Assembly: GCA_946894095.1 (NCBI GenBank)
Contig: OX335642.1
Coordinates: 14,457,021 to 14,521,020, forward strand
DNA: 64,000 nt
Direction: 5' to 3'
Source: Incurvaria masculella
Taxonomy: Eukaryota > Arthropoda > Insecta > Lepidoptera > Incurvariidae
The notes under the pieces were generated by a model, which was not told the DNA's origin, searched no databases, and worked only from the letters and a program-made list of their open reading frames with translations. Position 1 is the stretch's first letter, and each line of letters starts with the position of its first letter. This document shows, piece after piece, positions 22,800 to 34,220 of the stretch. A program made the position numbers and the translations under genes.

Positions 22800-23837
22800 T
22801 TATTATAAAACACAAAATCTGACTCTGCTTGCATGTCCGCTTAAAACTTGAGAAACACCAACCCCATTTTGATCCGTTTAATACCTTAGACCTTTATTAC
22901 ATCACCGAGTGGTAGACAAAGATGAGTGCCCCAGCTGCCAAACTTTGCCACAGATGGCACCACATAAAACTGTGCCACAGTTTTAGTTCAATTTAATAGG
23001 TTCTTGACCAATTTAGTTAAGGTTTTGCTGTTTTTGTTGAGCTTGAGTGTAAAATAGAAAAAAAAAAACAGTTTGGGTGGAAATAGTTGTTTGTTCTTGT
23101 AAATCAATAAAATAACAACCAAAAGCTCCTTCTTTTTAATTACGTTTGAATATTTTATAACCTCAGAGCATTATTAATAAGTAAATAATTTTAAAACCAC
23201 CGTTTCAGTTTTTTTTTATCCTTATACATATTTAAGCGACAATTTCAAATATAGGTATGTATGTAGGTACAATCTTCCGAAAAACTTTAATTTTGTGCTG
23301 TAGCTATGGACGCTCGCTTGGAGGCAAAGCGACAGCGTTTTCAACCTGAATCCACCAATTAAAGATTCGCATGTGCATTTCATATGAATACTAGTCGCCC
23401 GAGAAGTCGCCCCTGTGTAGAAAGAAAACCGTCGTGAGGTCTTTTATCTGTTTGTAGGGGTAGATATTTTACATGTCAAATAAGGCCGAAGAGAGACGCT
23501 CCTAACCAACTCAAAACTACTAATAAATACTTGAAACATGCTATAGTCAATTATTCGAAAACATCCAGGGACATTGGGTAAACAAAAGATTCTTGGCACA
23601 GGTTCATGTGGCGCCATCTACGCAAAGCTTTGCGCCGTGCACCCCATTATTCTACAGGCATGCATCTCTTCATACCTGCTTTTCGATAACGGGTGTATTA
23701 CCTTATTTTAGTGTAATTTTTTTCATTCATTATAATTGATAGGCTACTTACCAAAATTATTCCGTACAAAACTTGCGGAAAATAAATTAAATTAGAAGGT
23801 CCACATAGGAATGCTAAAAGTAAGCTTAATGATCCAT
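22800..23837. other. No feature recognised
   Basis: AT-rich intron-like sequence; no ORF or repeat with clear ends. Confidence 0.4.
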
Positions 23838-24211
23838 ACTAATATTATAAATACGAAAGTAACTCTGTCTGTATGCTGTGTTTTCACCTAAACCGCTGAA
23901 CCAATTTGGATTAATTTCAGTATAGAGATAGTCTGGACCATGGAGAAAAACAAAGGCTTGGCGAAAATTAAGCTCTAACAGTCGTATTCAGAATGAGCGA
24001 ACTAACTTTAATACGCCGGAAACACCCTGTGTTTGTATGGTTAGTCCGATGCTAATCTCGTACTAAGTTTTGACAGATACGTCAGTTACGACAATACGTC
24101 TATAAAGTGGTGAAATAGCGTATGAAACTTTGTACGGGGAGCTCAAATAATATCCAGGAAATAATTTGGCCAACAATACAACGAAATTGACCTGAGCGGA
24201 GCGCAGAACCG
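23838..24211 (+). mobile_element. Helitron-like element with a ~130-bp insertion
   Basis: Starts TCCATACTAATATTATAAAT and has TATAGAGATAGTCTGG. After AATTAAGCTC, 23980-24107 is foreign: it opens near GTATTCAGAATGAGCG and matches repeat J at 50449-50630. The element resumes at GTGGTGAAATAGCG and runs to a degraded 3' hairpin (CCTGAGCGGAGCGCAG). Confidence 0.75.
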
Positions 24212-24559
24212 TAGAAAAGTTTATATTCCAAACCTTTGCATTCACTACTGTTGAAGGGTTATGCTAGCCTACTCGCATATTTGTTTTAAGTTAAACCTAT
24301 CATATCGCTGAAACGTGGCAATGCTGCTGCTATAATTGAGTTTAGGTCGCCACTCTAGTCCTTACTTGCTGGTTGGGCACCGCTGGATCCACTAATAAAG
24401 TCTGCCGATAGAGACATTAAAACACATCATCGCTTCGAGCGCTCCACAAACGCTCGGACGGACATCGGGACTTACTTTTATATAGTGTCTTATTGATGGC
24501 ACTCATTTGTCTTTATCGGCCTTTTTAGAAGTCACAGTTTCAGGCATCTTTTACACTAT

Positions 24560-24700
24560 CATATGACCAATACCACGGCTTGCACGCTTGAGCCCACGAA
24601 ATAGTCTAAACCAGTCTAAACATGGGGTTGACCCCTTGAGGGTCCGTGGCATTAACCCCCCCATGGTTTGATATGATGCTGATGATGATGATATGAATTT
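24560..24700 (+). mobile_element. Possible LINE/SINE 3' tail
   Basis: GGTCCGTGGCATTAACCC followed by GATGCTGATGATGATGAT, the trinucleotide-rich tail typical of CR1-like 3' ends. No protein-coding remnant. Confidence 0.35.
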
Positions 24701-24840
24701 GAATTACTTTTTTAGCAGAAAAAGTTTAAGGATCATTGTAAACCTTTTTTTAAATGGGCATAAAAAGATTTTTAAGAATTGCAAATTCCATTTTTAAAAT
24801 AATAGAAACATTTTGGAAGTATTGTTTACATGTGTTACAT

Positions 24841-25029
24841 GGTACCATCGCATTGAATAAACGATGGTCCGCTTTGACCATGCAAAATTATCCGCATTTT
24901 GCCTACAGTTCACTGTAGCTGTGCAATGCAAGAAAGGTCCTGGCATAGTATGTAGTTCCAATGAGATGTCTTGGGCTAATATTATGAGAAAAGGTGTGGT
25001 ATTATATCCAGTCACATAAAAAAAAAATC
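24841..25029 (+). mobile_element. SINE 3' half, common-tail family
   Basis: GGTACCATCGCATTGAATAA, AGAAAGGTCCTGGCATAG, TTGGGCTAATATTATGAG and ATATCCAGTCACAT followed by an A-run. 5'-truncated. Confidence 0.8.
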
Positions 25030-26067
25030 TGTCAGGGTAAAACCCTTGCTTGTTCTGCCATAGTTACTGACGAAAAGCGCCACGTCGTCGGAGGGAAGCG
25101 AGACGCTGAAAATAAAAATTGTTTACAGGAGATTTCCGGTGCGGTCTCTATGCGGACTCGAATCCTGGACTGTAAAACATATATTATTTCTTGTGTCTAT
25201 TTTTAACACACAAAATTGTTGACGAAAATTTAAAGCAACATCCATTCACCACATCGTACAAGGTTCTTGCTTGCGGTGACGCTTGGTCCGGGTTACCTCT
25301 TTCCTTTAAATATGATTGAAGATGAAAGATGAATGATGATGAACAATGCAGGTATGTAACCGATGACACACGTGTCACCCCTGAAGCAAGGCGTCGCACC
25401 CCTAAGCTCTGAGAGTATTCTTACCTTCTAACTTTTACGCATGACAGCGAGGGCATACACCCAACCGACCCAAGTCGGATAACTCGCGAAAGAACACGAA
25501 AATTATGTCAATCACCTCAAGTGAACATATTGACACGGAGATAACAGCCATACATCAAGTCTTAATCTTCCGATAAGCCACGCTCACTGATACGCGAGCA
25601 GATCCTTGTATCTTGTACTATTGCAACGTTACGATTGTAAGGGCAAATAACAAAATCACTAGTTTGTTTGTTCAAGCGTTCTCGACAATCCCGGAAGTTG
25701 TGGTTTATCTATGGATCCATGTATGTTTTTGTTGATTTGGTCTACGAAAAATATGTTAAGAAAGTATTTAAAGCAATCTATACATGCGCGTTATTTTGGT
25801 ATCAAAGATAAAGGTTCTGAAGTAACTTACTTGGATTTAGGAAATCCAAGTAGGCGAAGAGAGAAGAACTTGAGCTATCATTTAGTGCTTCTACTTATTT
25901 ACATTTGCCCCTTTCAGGGCCAAGAAAATTATAGTTTTTTAACCGACTTCACAAAAGGAGAAGTTTCTATGTTCGACTTTTTGATACACACGTTCCGAAA
26001 CATCTCAGAGCCCTGTATTTTCCTGCAAAACTAAGATTTTTGCCTTTATGTGTGTGGTTGCTTTACA
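25030..26067. other. No gene; short common insect repeat at 25939-26020
   Basis: 25940-25990 carries ACCGACTTCACAAAAGGAGA and ATGTTCGACTTTTT, resembling a widespread insect repeat. A 107-codon plus ORF over it is not convincing. The rest is unassigned. Confidence 0.35.
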
Positions 26068-26278
26068 GGAACTCACTCGCCGGCGCTACCATGGTATGTA
26101 AAACGGCGCCGCCCCAAATGTCTGGAGAAATTTAAGAGCGCGTGCAATGGCTGTTAAGCGCACTAACATTTGCGAGACCGAGCTTAATGTTGACAAGTTG
26201 AAAAAGTCAAACCATAGAATAAGTTGTAAAACTGGTACAAACGTTTTAATGTAACTTCGAAGTTCCGTAAACGCCAAT
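26068..26278. mobile_element. MITE D copy 3 with a fragment of repeat E
   Basis: 26070-26091 (GAACTCACTCGCCGGCGCTA) matches repeat E. From 26101 the MITE D interior follows (AAGAGCGCGTGC, CTAACATTTGCGAG) to its 3' TIR, CCGTAAACGCCAATT. The 5' TIR is degraded. It ends about 90 bp from the pan exon donor. Confidence 0.65.
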
Positions 26279-26369
26279 TGAGCTGTGAACTCGGGCTGAC
26301 CATACAGACGTCGCTTCTTCGACGCAGTTTTTCGGACCATTTGACCCAACAGAAGTGCGTGGTACTCAC

Positions 26370-26470
26370 CATGGCGACGGGGATGGGGTGGGCGCCACCG
26401 TTGGGGTAGGGGTAGGGCGCCATCAGGTAGCCCATGTTGAAGCCGGCGTGTGGATGTGGCTCAAGCTTGC
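26370..26470 (-). CDS. pan: Next coding exon of pangolin (TCF/LEF)
   Basis: A 101-nt exon on the minus strand. The acceptor is tttatgtcgcag and the donor is gtgagtacc. It is open only when two bases complete a split codon, giving KLEPHPHAGFNMGYL, then APYPYPNG, then HPIPVAM, ending in phase 0. Drosophila Pan, from memory, carries a closely similar run (KL, FNMGYL, then a tyrosine/proline-rich stretch ending in NG and a final Val-Thr-Met) between its Armadillo-binding region and its HMG box. The codons are GC-rich (GCC, CCC, TAC), unlike the AT-rich surroundings, as expected of a conserved exon. Upstream in the transcript lies exon 44448-44511, with a compatible phase. The following exon, which should begin near Asn-Lys-Ile-Gly, was not found between 1 and 26369. 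The exon is clearly coding; the pan assignment is likely. Confidence 0.85.
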
Positions 26471-26642
26471 CTGCGACATAAACACACCGTCACCGTCCGT
26501 CTGTACCATCACCCGCTCTCGGTCGAATCACCAGCATGGTGATTCGAAACTGTTTTCTTTTATTTTGTAACTTTATGTTCAACTTATTTTTATAAATGTA
26601 TCCCCTTAACCATCACTACGCTATTCCAGAAAATATATTGAT

Positions 26643-26685
26643 TTTAGCTGCGGTACCCAGCTCCGCTCGAAAGAATAAATGAAAA
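26643..26685 (-). mobile_element. Helitron-like 3' end fragment
   Basis: TAGCTGCGGTACCCAGCTCC with the GCTCG end of the hairpin; only the terminal ~40 bp is present. Confidence 0.45.
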
Positions 26686-26745
26686 TAATATTATATTTGT
26701 TTTCGGGCTGGAAGCAAGCTATAGCACTCTCTGGTCCATACACTA

Positions 26746-26964
26746 AGGCCTGATTTTTTAATCTTTAGCTAGCACTTAACGGTCCGATAGCAAAATTTAC
26801 TGTTGCCAAAAGACGGAAAGTCACTACCGGATTATTAAATCTTTTATCACTATCATCTTAATGTAATTTTGCTACTAAACATATTGGCTTACTACAACGG
26901 ATGGATAAGCAGCGGCATAAATAAATTCGTCGAATAGTTATCAGACTATTGAAAAATCGGGCCT
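26746..26964. mobile_element. MITE family I, copy 1
   Basis: 219 bp with inverted ends AGGCCTGATTTTTTAAT / ATTGAAAAATCGGGCCT. The same end type occurs at 44190-44382 and 49498-49585. No ORF. Confidence 0.7.
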
Positions 26965-27552
26965 AACACGAATAGCGTCGATCAGTTGCTCCGTGAATCA
27001 AAACAAAACTAACACACTTTCAATTACAATCCTAGTAGGAATTGCTGATGATGATGATCAAATACTTAGTTACATTTGCGTTGACGTTATTTTTTTTCAC
27101 AAATTTTGTAATAATACGATAGTCGGATTTGCCGCGTTAAAGTCAATCCTGTCTACGTATGGCTTGACTGTATCAAAGTCGCTCAAGTTGTTCTCAAGTT
27201 ATAAGCGAACTGACAGACAGACATTTGATCTTGTGATTGTGATTTCATAGAATAGTAATTAGTCAATATGTTCGAACTCCTGAAATTAAATGTGTAAAAT
27301 CTACCTCTATTAGGTACCATTCCGCATTAAAACATATTCATTTCGGCTTTAAACGGAACTGGGGTTAATAACCATTTCGTTTATAAGGGGCGTACGTTTT
27401 CTTTCACATGCCATATTTTCAGGAGGTTCTTTTGTTTTATTTGAAATTTCCTGAGGCAGTTTTCAATCAAATTTGCCTTACTTATATTTGCCAATTCGAA
27501 AATAACTCACGTAATTCGGATCATATTCCGGATTTTTGCGGGTTCAGTACCC
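26965..27552. other. No feature recognised
   Basis: AT-rich; an 85-codon plus ORF at 26993 has no recognisable feature. Confidence 0.4.
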
Positions 27553-28115
27553 TTAACGTGATCCAACCCGCTCAACTCCCCATACAAACGAGGAAAGAAG
27601 ATCCCGCCCATATTTCTTGTCAGAGATCCCAAATTTTGCTCAAAATAGCTTTATTTGATCGAACGAGATGTCTGATGACCGTTGGCATTGTAAAGTTGTG
27701 TTTGGTTTCTAAGGTCCGGAAGTTTGAATTTTTTGCGAGTTTTATACAGTAACTTTGGAGGTTGATTACGCAATGATAAAGTAAGAACATCTTAAAAAGA
27801 TTAGTCATCAGACATATCTTATTTAATCAAGATTTATAATCTATTTGGTTTATGTTATATTTTTGATTACAGCGGTCGTGTTTTACTTTTAGCTATAAGT
27901 TGTTTTGTAATTAAAATTTTCGTAAATCTTACCAATTTCTACGCAATCTTACCAAATCACACACTATGCACATTGTCTTTTTTGTGGACATGTTGTATCT
28001 TCCTCATCACGGAGCCTGTCTTATTCTTTGAAACAGAGAAGGTCCCAGAGCGCAACAGCACGGTTTAGTACCTTGCCCGCGAATGAGTTACTCCCGCCGG
28101 GTTGGGCCACCTTAA
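27553..28115 (+). mobile_element. TTAA MITE family 1, copy B
   Basis: 563 bp between TTAA sites (27553-27556 and 28112-28115), same orientation as copy A. 5' end diverged (CGTGATCCAACCCGC), 3' end GGGTTGGGCCACC. A small internal duplication of AATCTTACCA explains part of the extra length. Confidence 0.85.
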
Positions 28116-28744
28116 CACATTCCGGAGTCAAATTATAAAAAATAATAGATTTGCCATGGGACATCCGGTAAAACGAAGTATCTTTCGCTATTTTATGTAT
28201 TACCTCAAGAAACACTTCAATGACTGATAAATAAAATCACAAGCGCCAGTCGTCAAGTTAAAGATGTACGAGATTACCCTTAAAGCGCTAGACGATATTT
28301 TATGAAATTAACGCACACTGCTGCAAAGCAGTTTGCATTTCGGTCCTAACGAATCGTTTCTTCTTTTTCACGAAGGAAAAGACAAGCGAAATACATATAA
28401 TATTACAATACGGCCAAAACGATAACAGCGACCATATTATGATCGCTACGACACTTTTCCCGCGTAGCACCCATCCGCCAAACAGGCAATAAGAAACAAA
28501 ATTATTTCGAATATTTGCGGTTCTCGACGAGTTCTCGAAGCACCTTCGTTCCGGAGGTCATTCCGGGCTTTTGAATTAGTAATGGGAATGTATTCCTCTT
28601 CGGAACCGGAACGACCCAACCTACCGGGCCTGAGGTGATAACCATGCACCTCAAGGTTCACTGGAGAAAGTGACATTTTTGTCCCGTGTTTACTGTTTTT
28701 ATTTATTATAATAACAAAAGTGGCGAGCCGAAGTGCCATAATGC
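28116..28744. other. No feature recognised
   Basis: Unique intron-like sequence; a 104-codon minus ORF (28446-28760) lacks support. Confidence 0.35.
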
Positions 28745-29085
28745 TCGCAACAGCGAGCATGAAAGGAAGGCAGTAGCAACCGAAACTAGTCTGTATGGGG
28801 GCGGCGCGTACCCACTTTTACGTATAAAGGCGGCACTTCGCATCTCACTTTCACTAAGTTTGCTTACGAATTCAATTACTACTGATTTTCTCGAGTCTCA
28901 AAGAAACGTAAGAACTTCACAGGACGGTATTTAGTGCAACGAAAGTTCGATGTAGCGCGTTCCAAATTCGTAAGGGATCTAACTACAATTAGGTATTTTT
29001 CACTCATTCGTGGCTACGCTGCCGCCTCACGAATGAGTTTCGATCGCTACTCCCATCCTTCCATGCTCGCTGGCGCGAACGCAGC
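28745..29085. mobile_element. Repeat E, most complete copy, with ~70-bp inverted ends
   Basis: 28745-28817 (GCGAGCATGAAAGGAAGGCA, CCGAAACTAG) is an imperfect inverted copy of 29010-29082 (ending CATCCTTCCATGCTCGCTGG). The interior carries AGAACTTCACAGGAC and ACTACTGATTTT, shared in inverted order with 21700-21945. Interpreted as a foldback-type MITE. Confidence 0.6.
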
Positions 29086-29494
29086 GCGCGCTACCCAATT
29101 AGCGCGTCTTTTTCAATTCGCTCGCGCAAATTATGCGCGGGCGCAGGGCGTGCAATTTGTGTCGGTGTGGACGCGCCTTCGGCTGATCGTATGGACTTTG
29201 CATTAGGGTTAAGGTAACGCGACTACTCGTGCAGTGGCGAACGAGTTCATTCAATAAAATACAATATTTTTGGACGTGAGGTTGATGAACGTCTCTCGAG
29301 ATTTGGCTGAGATGCGGCCTAAACTTGCATGTAACGAAATCGTGTGCCGCGCTTACTGTGTAGCTAACGATACACCATATGATAGCGTGGCCTTGCCCCA
29401 ACGTATTGGTATGTGACAGTCGGCGTGAGGGGGCTGGGAGCGAAGGGCCGATTTTGGCATTTTGATATTTCATTTTTATGCTCTTTAGGAAGAA
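29086..29494. other. No feature recognised
   Basis: CpG-rich at 29086-29180, then mixed sequence. A 136-codon minus ORF (29099-29509) overlaps plus ORFs and the SINE edge; not called. Confidence 0.35.
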
Positions 29495-29724
29495 TTCCTG
29501 ACTGGACATGGGTGGCTAAAACCACACCCACTGTCATAACATGAGCCCAACACATCTCTGGGAACTAGGTACCATGCCAGGACATTCCTAATATTTCACG
29601 GCTACATTAAACTGGATGGAAAAAAATGTCATTGCCGTTTCGCCCATCGTTCCTTTAATGCGTTGGTACCAACCTGGACGGTTTTAACCCTACCGCCTAG
29701 TAAGTAAGAAAGGGGAACTACAGT
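29495..29724 (-). mobile_element. SINE, common-tail family
   Basis: CTGACTGGACATGGGTGGCT, GGAACTAGGTACCATGCC, GGTACCAACCTGGACGG and CCTACCGCCTAGTAAGTAAG in minus orientation; 5' head missing. Confidence 0.8.
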
Positions 29725-29730
29725 CACCAC

Positions 29731-30269
29731 TTAAGGTGGCCCAACCCGGCGGGACTAACTCATTCGCGGGCACGGTACAAAACCGTGCTGTTGAGTTCTG
29801 GGACCTTCTCTGTTTCAACGAATAAGACAGGATCCGTGATGAGGAAGATGCAACATGTCCACAAAAAAGACAATGTGCATAGAGTATGATTTGGTAAGAT
29901 TTACGAAAATTTTAATTACAAAACGACTTACAGCTAAAAGTAAACCACGACCGCTGTAGTCCAAAATCTAACAAAAACCAAATAGATTATAAATCTTGAT
30001 TAAATAAGCCATGTCTGATGACTAATCTTTTTAAGATGTTCTTACTTTATCATTGCAATAGTTATTGTATAAAATGCGCGAAAAATTCTAACTTTCGGAC
30101 CTTATAACTTAGAAACCAAACACAATTTTACAATGCCAACGGTCTTCAGACATCTAGTTCGATCAAATAATGCTATTTTGAGCAAAATTTGGGATCTTTG
30201 ACAGAAAAATATGGGCGTGATTTTCTTTCCCCGTTTGTATGGGGAGTTGAACGGGATGGTCAACCTTAA
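29731..30269 (-). mobile_element. TTAA MITE family 1, copy C
   Basis: 539 bp between perfect TTAA sites (29731-29734 and 30266-30269), in inverted orientation relative to copies A and B. One end GGTGGCCCAACCCGGCGGG, other end GATGGTCAACC. It lies between a minus SINE and a plus SINE. Confidence 0.88.
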
Positions 30270-30282
30270 AGAAAGAACTTTG

Positions 30283-30425
30283 GAACGACGATGGCCGAAT
30301 CGGCAATTAAAATTGTCCATGTTTCCATCCCGTTCAATTGCAGCCGTGCATATAAAGAAGATCTTGGCATGGCGCCTAGTTCACATGTCGTGTGTTGGAC
30401 TCAAACCATATCCATATTCATTCTT
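30283..30425 (+). mobile_element. SINE fragment, common-tail family
   Basis: CGACGATGGCCGAATCGGCA, CCCGTTCAATTGCAGCCGTG and TTGGCATGGCGCCTAGTTC match the SINE body in plus orientation. Confidence 0.75.
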
Positions 30426-32514
30426 ACATATTGTGAGCAAATCACTGCTTCCGATAGTTCATATTCGGTTAGCACAGATGTATTTTCACTTCGTTACATG
30501 GAAAAGAAAATAGTTGTTTGAACTCGAAGTTCTAAGTCAATGTGACAGAGCGTCCCGCCACGATGCTAAATAATTTTACTTGTAGAACTGTCTGATGACG
30601 CTTTTCGTGGCCTCCTTGTCTTGACGTCTCCTTATATGGTGGCGAACCCAGAAAGACATCGCACACCGGGATACCGTACGTTTAAATATCCCTTTATTCT
30701 TTAATTCTTTTTCTCCGCGCCGACCCCTCCCGCCACTTCACGGCCGACACTCGTCTGTCAGATCGTGAAACTCCCAACCTTACATCTGAACAGGTTGGAG
30801 GTGCCTCAATATACGCATCCAGTTCCCTTAATCAACAAATAGCCGAGTTACCAGGGTCCGCTCGGGACAATGGCGTTTTGGACATTCACCCGAGAGAAGC
30901 CTAAAAATATTATTCGGACTATTACCAACATTTAAAAATATTATTACCCAAATCGATCCAGCCGAACAGGATTTTACTGGTAAAGTTCAAAATTTCAAAA
31001 ACGATCAAAGCTTATCTGCTTGAATTATCAGAAGCGATAAAAATACTTAATTTGATGAGAATACTTTTTAATACTATGACATGTGCACTGTATTTATGCT
31101 TTACTATTTTGACTATAATGGTTTTAATAATATAATAGACACTTATTTTTTTTAACTGCTTTAAGATAAATAATCCCGCCATACATTATCTTCTTCTAAT
31201 AACGGTGTATGCAGCGCACGCCGAGACAGCTCTCACATTCCCTGGTTTTTTTCTAACTATCTTGACATTCATCTTTATATTTTGGCAAATTTACACAATG
31301 TCTTAAAAAACTATAGCCTACATATTATTCTAATGTACAAGCTATAGTACTGTACAGTGTAATCAAAACGCGTTCAACATTTATTGCGTGAAGCAGTAAG
31401 TAACAAATATCTAACCATCCTCAGAAATGTTCGCGTTTATAATATTAATAATAACTTTGGTTTGCGGCACCAACTAACCTTATAATGTAGACCGTTACCA
31501 TTCAGGCCAAAATAATACCATATGTAAACTTTCTGAAAGAATAATAATATATTTTTTTTTACGAATTTTCCATCCAGAATGAAGTCGTCCTCAATTCCCC
31601 TATTATGATATTATGAAAATCGATGTGAAATTATCAATAAAGATACGTGGTGGGAAGCGCTCTTATCAAGTGGCATTATCTCTACCACTGCGCCGACACT
31701 GCGCACAATTATACCAGAAAATTACTCTCTCTCCTCCATATAATTTTCCCGTCGTCAGCCCCCCCTACTCGTTCCGTTTCCCCGCTCACCGCAACGTTCC
31801 TTCTCCCATGGAGTCATTCCGCGAAACAGAGAAAGAAGATCGATGTGGTGCCACCAGAGTGGGAACCATTTACCGGCTGCATCGGCACAGAGGGGGCGCA
31901 TCATAAGGTCCAAAAAGCACAAGATCTAGGAGATATAGCTCCCAAAACGATTAGTATGAAATTTTGTACATTTTATAATGCAAACGATGAATACATACTT
32001 TTGGATGGTTAATGTATTGAACCTTGTTCCATTTGGTCTTTATAAATGCGACCCGGCATAGATTTAACAATAATATACAAACAACAATTTGATATGAAAT
32101 CAACGTAAACTAAGTTCTTTGTAATCTTAGCATTTTTGTTTTCTTTTTAATTTAATTTTCTAGAGTAAGGAAATTGATAAAAAAACAGGTATTCTACATT
32201 CTCCAGGCTTCTAACACGAGATTCTCAATGTTATACAATGCCCACTACTTGAATTTTGTTTCCACCTTAATATCGTTCATTTAATCAATAAAACTGGAAA
32301 CAAATATTTAATACTGACCTATTATTGTTTTGATTGAACGCGCTAATATCTCAAACTACCCAGTCGGATTTGAAAAATCATTTTTGCATATGATCAACTT
32401 AATTCTTTTAACATCCCGCGACGACCAACAGGCAGAAAGGAACAGACAGTAAGCGAAAACGAAGCAACGGCACGGGCGGGCGGTGACGCGGTGGGTCAGG
32501 GGGTCCAGGGGGCA
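30426..32514. other. No gene; scattered Helitron-like fragments
   Basis: 30840-30875 (GTTACCAGGGTCCGCTCGGG) resembles a Helitron-like 3' end, and 31270-31450 (ACTATAGCCTACATATTATT, then AATGTTCGCGTTTATAATAT) its 5' region, both in minus orientation. ORFs near 31613-32012 are unsupported. Confidence 0.4.
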
Positions 32515-32580
32515 TTTTAGCGGGCTCCGCTCGGGCGATTGTCAAAAATTAAATTAACCCCAGCGGAGCCGGGAATCTCA
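32515..32580 (-). mobile_element. Helitron-like 3' end fragment
   Basis: GCGGGCTCCGCTCGGGCGAT is a terminal hairpin in minus orientation, followed by CCCAGCGGAGCCGGGAATCTCAG in plus-like orientation: two ends abutting. Confidence 0.4.
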
Positions 32581-32584
32581 GCTA

Positions 32585-32850
32585 TCCATACTAATATTAT
32601 CAATGCGAAAGTAACACTGTTCTGTTGCGTTGTCCTAAACAGCTGAACAAATTTTGATGAATTTCGGTATACAGATAGTCTAGACCTTGGAGAAGGACAT
32701 TTGCTACCTTTTATAGCGAAAATTAAACTCGAAGGGGTGAAATAGTGGTTCAAAGTTTGTATAGGAACTCATAAAAACCCAGGAAAGAATTCAGCCTGAC
32801 ATCAATCCAAAACGACATTGATCCGAGTGGAGCCGAGTACCTTACTATCA
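32585..32850 (+). mobile_element. Helitron-like non-autonomous element
   Basis: TCCATACTAATATTATCAAT, then ACAGATAGTCTAGACCTTGG, AATTAAACTCGAAGGGGTGA, CCAAAACGACATTGATCCGA and a degraded 3' hairpin GAGTGGAGCCGAGTACC. Good match to 14537-14807. Confidence 0.8.
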
Positions 32851-32880
32851 TATAAATTCAGAATCTACCAAGATAGACTA

Positions 32881-33427
32881 GGAGGTGACGACCAAAATGG
32901 TAACGATAATGTAAATGGCTGAAACTGGGTTCACAGGATAAAGACCAACCCTCTGTAGCTAAATGTGTCAGTCTGCCTGTGCCAAGTGGTTGTGTTACCT
33001 AGATAAGGCACCTGAAAAAGTAGTTATGGTGACAAAAAGTAAATATGATAAGGTAAATAAATGAAATGGCTGTAAATAACGAGGCATGAAAGTATCAGTA
33101 CATACTTGCTTAGCAATGCCAAAACTGAACAAAGCGTTGGTTGCATTTCGTAGTTATAGGCGATTTAGGTTACAGATCCAACTTTAGGTATATTAAGTAT
33201 TTAAGTAAAAAAACCGACTGGTTATTGTTGCATAATTAGTAGGTATCAATGTTTCTAGACAATCAGTATATTCATCAGCAGGTACATACCAACATATATT
33301 TTATATAGTCAATCTAGATAACGCAACCACTTGGCACAGGCAGACCGACATATTTAGGGTTGGTCTCTAACATGTGAACCCAGATTCAGCCATTTACCTT
33401 ATCGTGACCAAAAATGTCGTGACCTCC
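32881..33427. mobile_element. 547-bp foldback element with ~120-bp arms
   Basis: Arm 32881-33005 (starting GGAGGTGACGACC) is an imperfect inverted copy of 33311-33427 (ending GTCGTGACCTCC). Shared blocks include TAAATGGCTGAA, TGGGTTCACA, AGACCAACCCT and GCCTGTGCCAAGTGGTTG. The ~300-bp centre is AT-rich without an ORF. Confidence 0.82.
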
Positions 33428-33541
33428 CGGAATAAGAAGCAATGACACCCTAATAAATGAATTTTATAAAATCCTTGCAAAATAAGCCCACACCGCTCAT
33501 GGTATCTCTAAATCTGGCCAACATTTTTAAAAGGTAATAAC

Positions 33542-33838
33542 GGTCACGCAATATTTGGTAAATGCCCAGAGCACATAGCAAAATAAACGTGGGATATCCC
33601 TCGATAGCGTGGCGGGATGGCCGTACGTCCGGACGGTAGTCCTAAATCAATATTGACGGACGGACAGACACGCGAACCGATATACCTGTAATACCCAGTT
33701 GGATACAGTCGGCTTTTATCGAGGACTTGTTTCAGTTTTGGTCAGATTTGATGGTTTGGTTTTCTTAGGTTTGCTGTGGTCGGAAACTAAAATTTACTTA
33801 AGTGGTCACTGCTGGCTTACCAGAATATTGCGTGATGG
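33542..33838. mobile_element. Possible small TIR element
   Basis: GTCACGCAATATTTGGTAA near 33543-33561 is inverted at 33817-33836 (TTACCAGAATATTGCGTGA). About 300 bp, no ORF; a second copy was not found, so status is uncertain. Confidence 0.45.
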
Positions 33839-34220
33839 TTGGTGCGTCCAAACGACCATAGATTGGGAATTGGTTTAAAGTGACAGACAAAACATTATAC
33901 CACCGGCTTTAGATCACAGACTAGAAATCTTTTTGGTATTTTTTCAAATCCTGACTACAATTCTTCAATGGAGATGTCGTTTAAATAACCTCAAATTAAA
34001 AAATACTAATTCATAGCAATCGCGGAAAGACTCACAACAGAAATAGACGAATAGTGTATGCGTTGATTGGTTAGCGATCAAAGCCTCGACACAGCTAACC
34101 AATCAGCGCACATCGCTAACCATCAGCTCTTCGCGAGTCAGTTAAAATAAATGTTGTATACACTTAAATCCAATAATGAATTACCACAGCGTGAAAGTCC
34201 GCCACCTAAGTCGTATTAAG
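33839..34220. other. No gene; inverted CCAAT-containing motif
   Basis: TGATTGGTTAGCGAT at about 34063-34077 is inverted in AGCTAACCAATCAGCG at about 34097; a partial repeat, ATCGCTAACCATCAG, follows. Could be a MITE end. Confidence 0.4.

Larger units (their letters stand above)
1..26369 (-). other. pan: Downstream pan intron (partial)
   Basis: Sequence 3' of exon 26370-26470 on the minus strand. No HMG-box exon (KKPHIKKPLNAF-like) or C-clamp exon was recognised, so this is taken as intron of more than 26 kb. It could include a separate nested gene (see 12140-12406). Confidence 0.5.

Noticed and set aside
25711..26034. 107-codon plus ORF
   Set aside because: Ends within a common insect ACCGACTTC-type repeat and has no coding signature.
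30540..30665. Possible LTR end with a primer-binding-like TGGTGGCGAACCC
   Set aside because: No partner LTR, no target duplication and no gag/pol remnant nearby.
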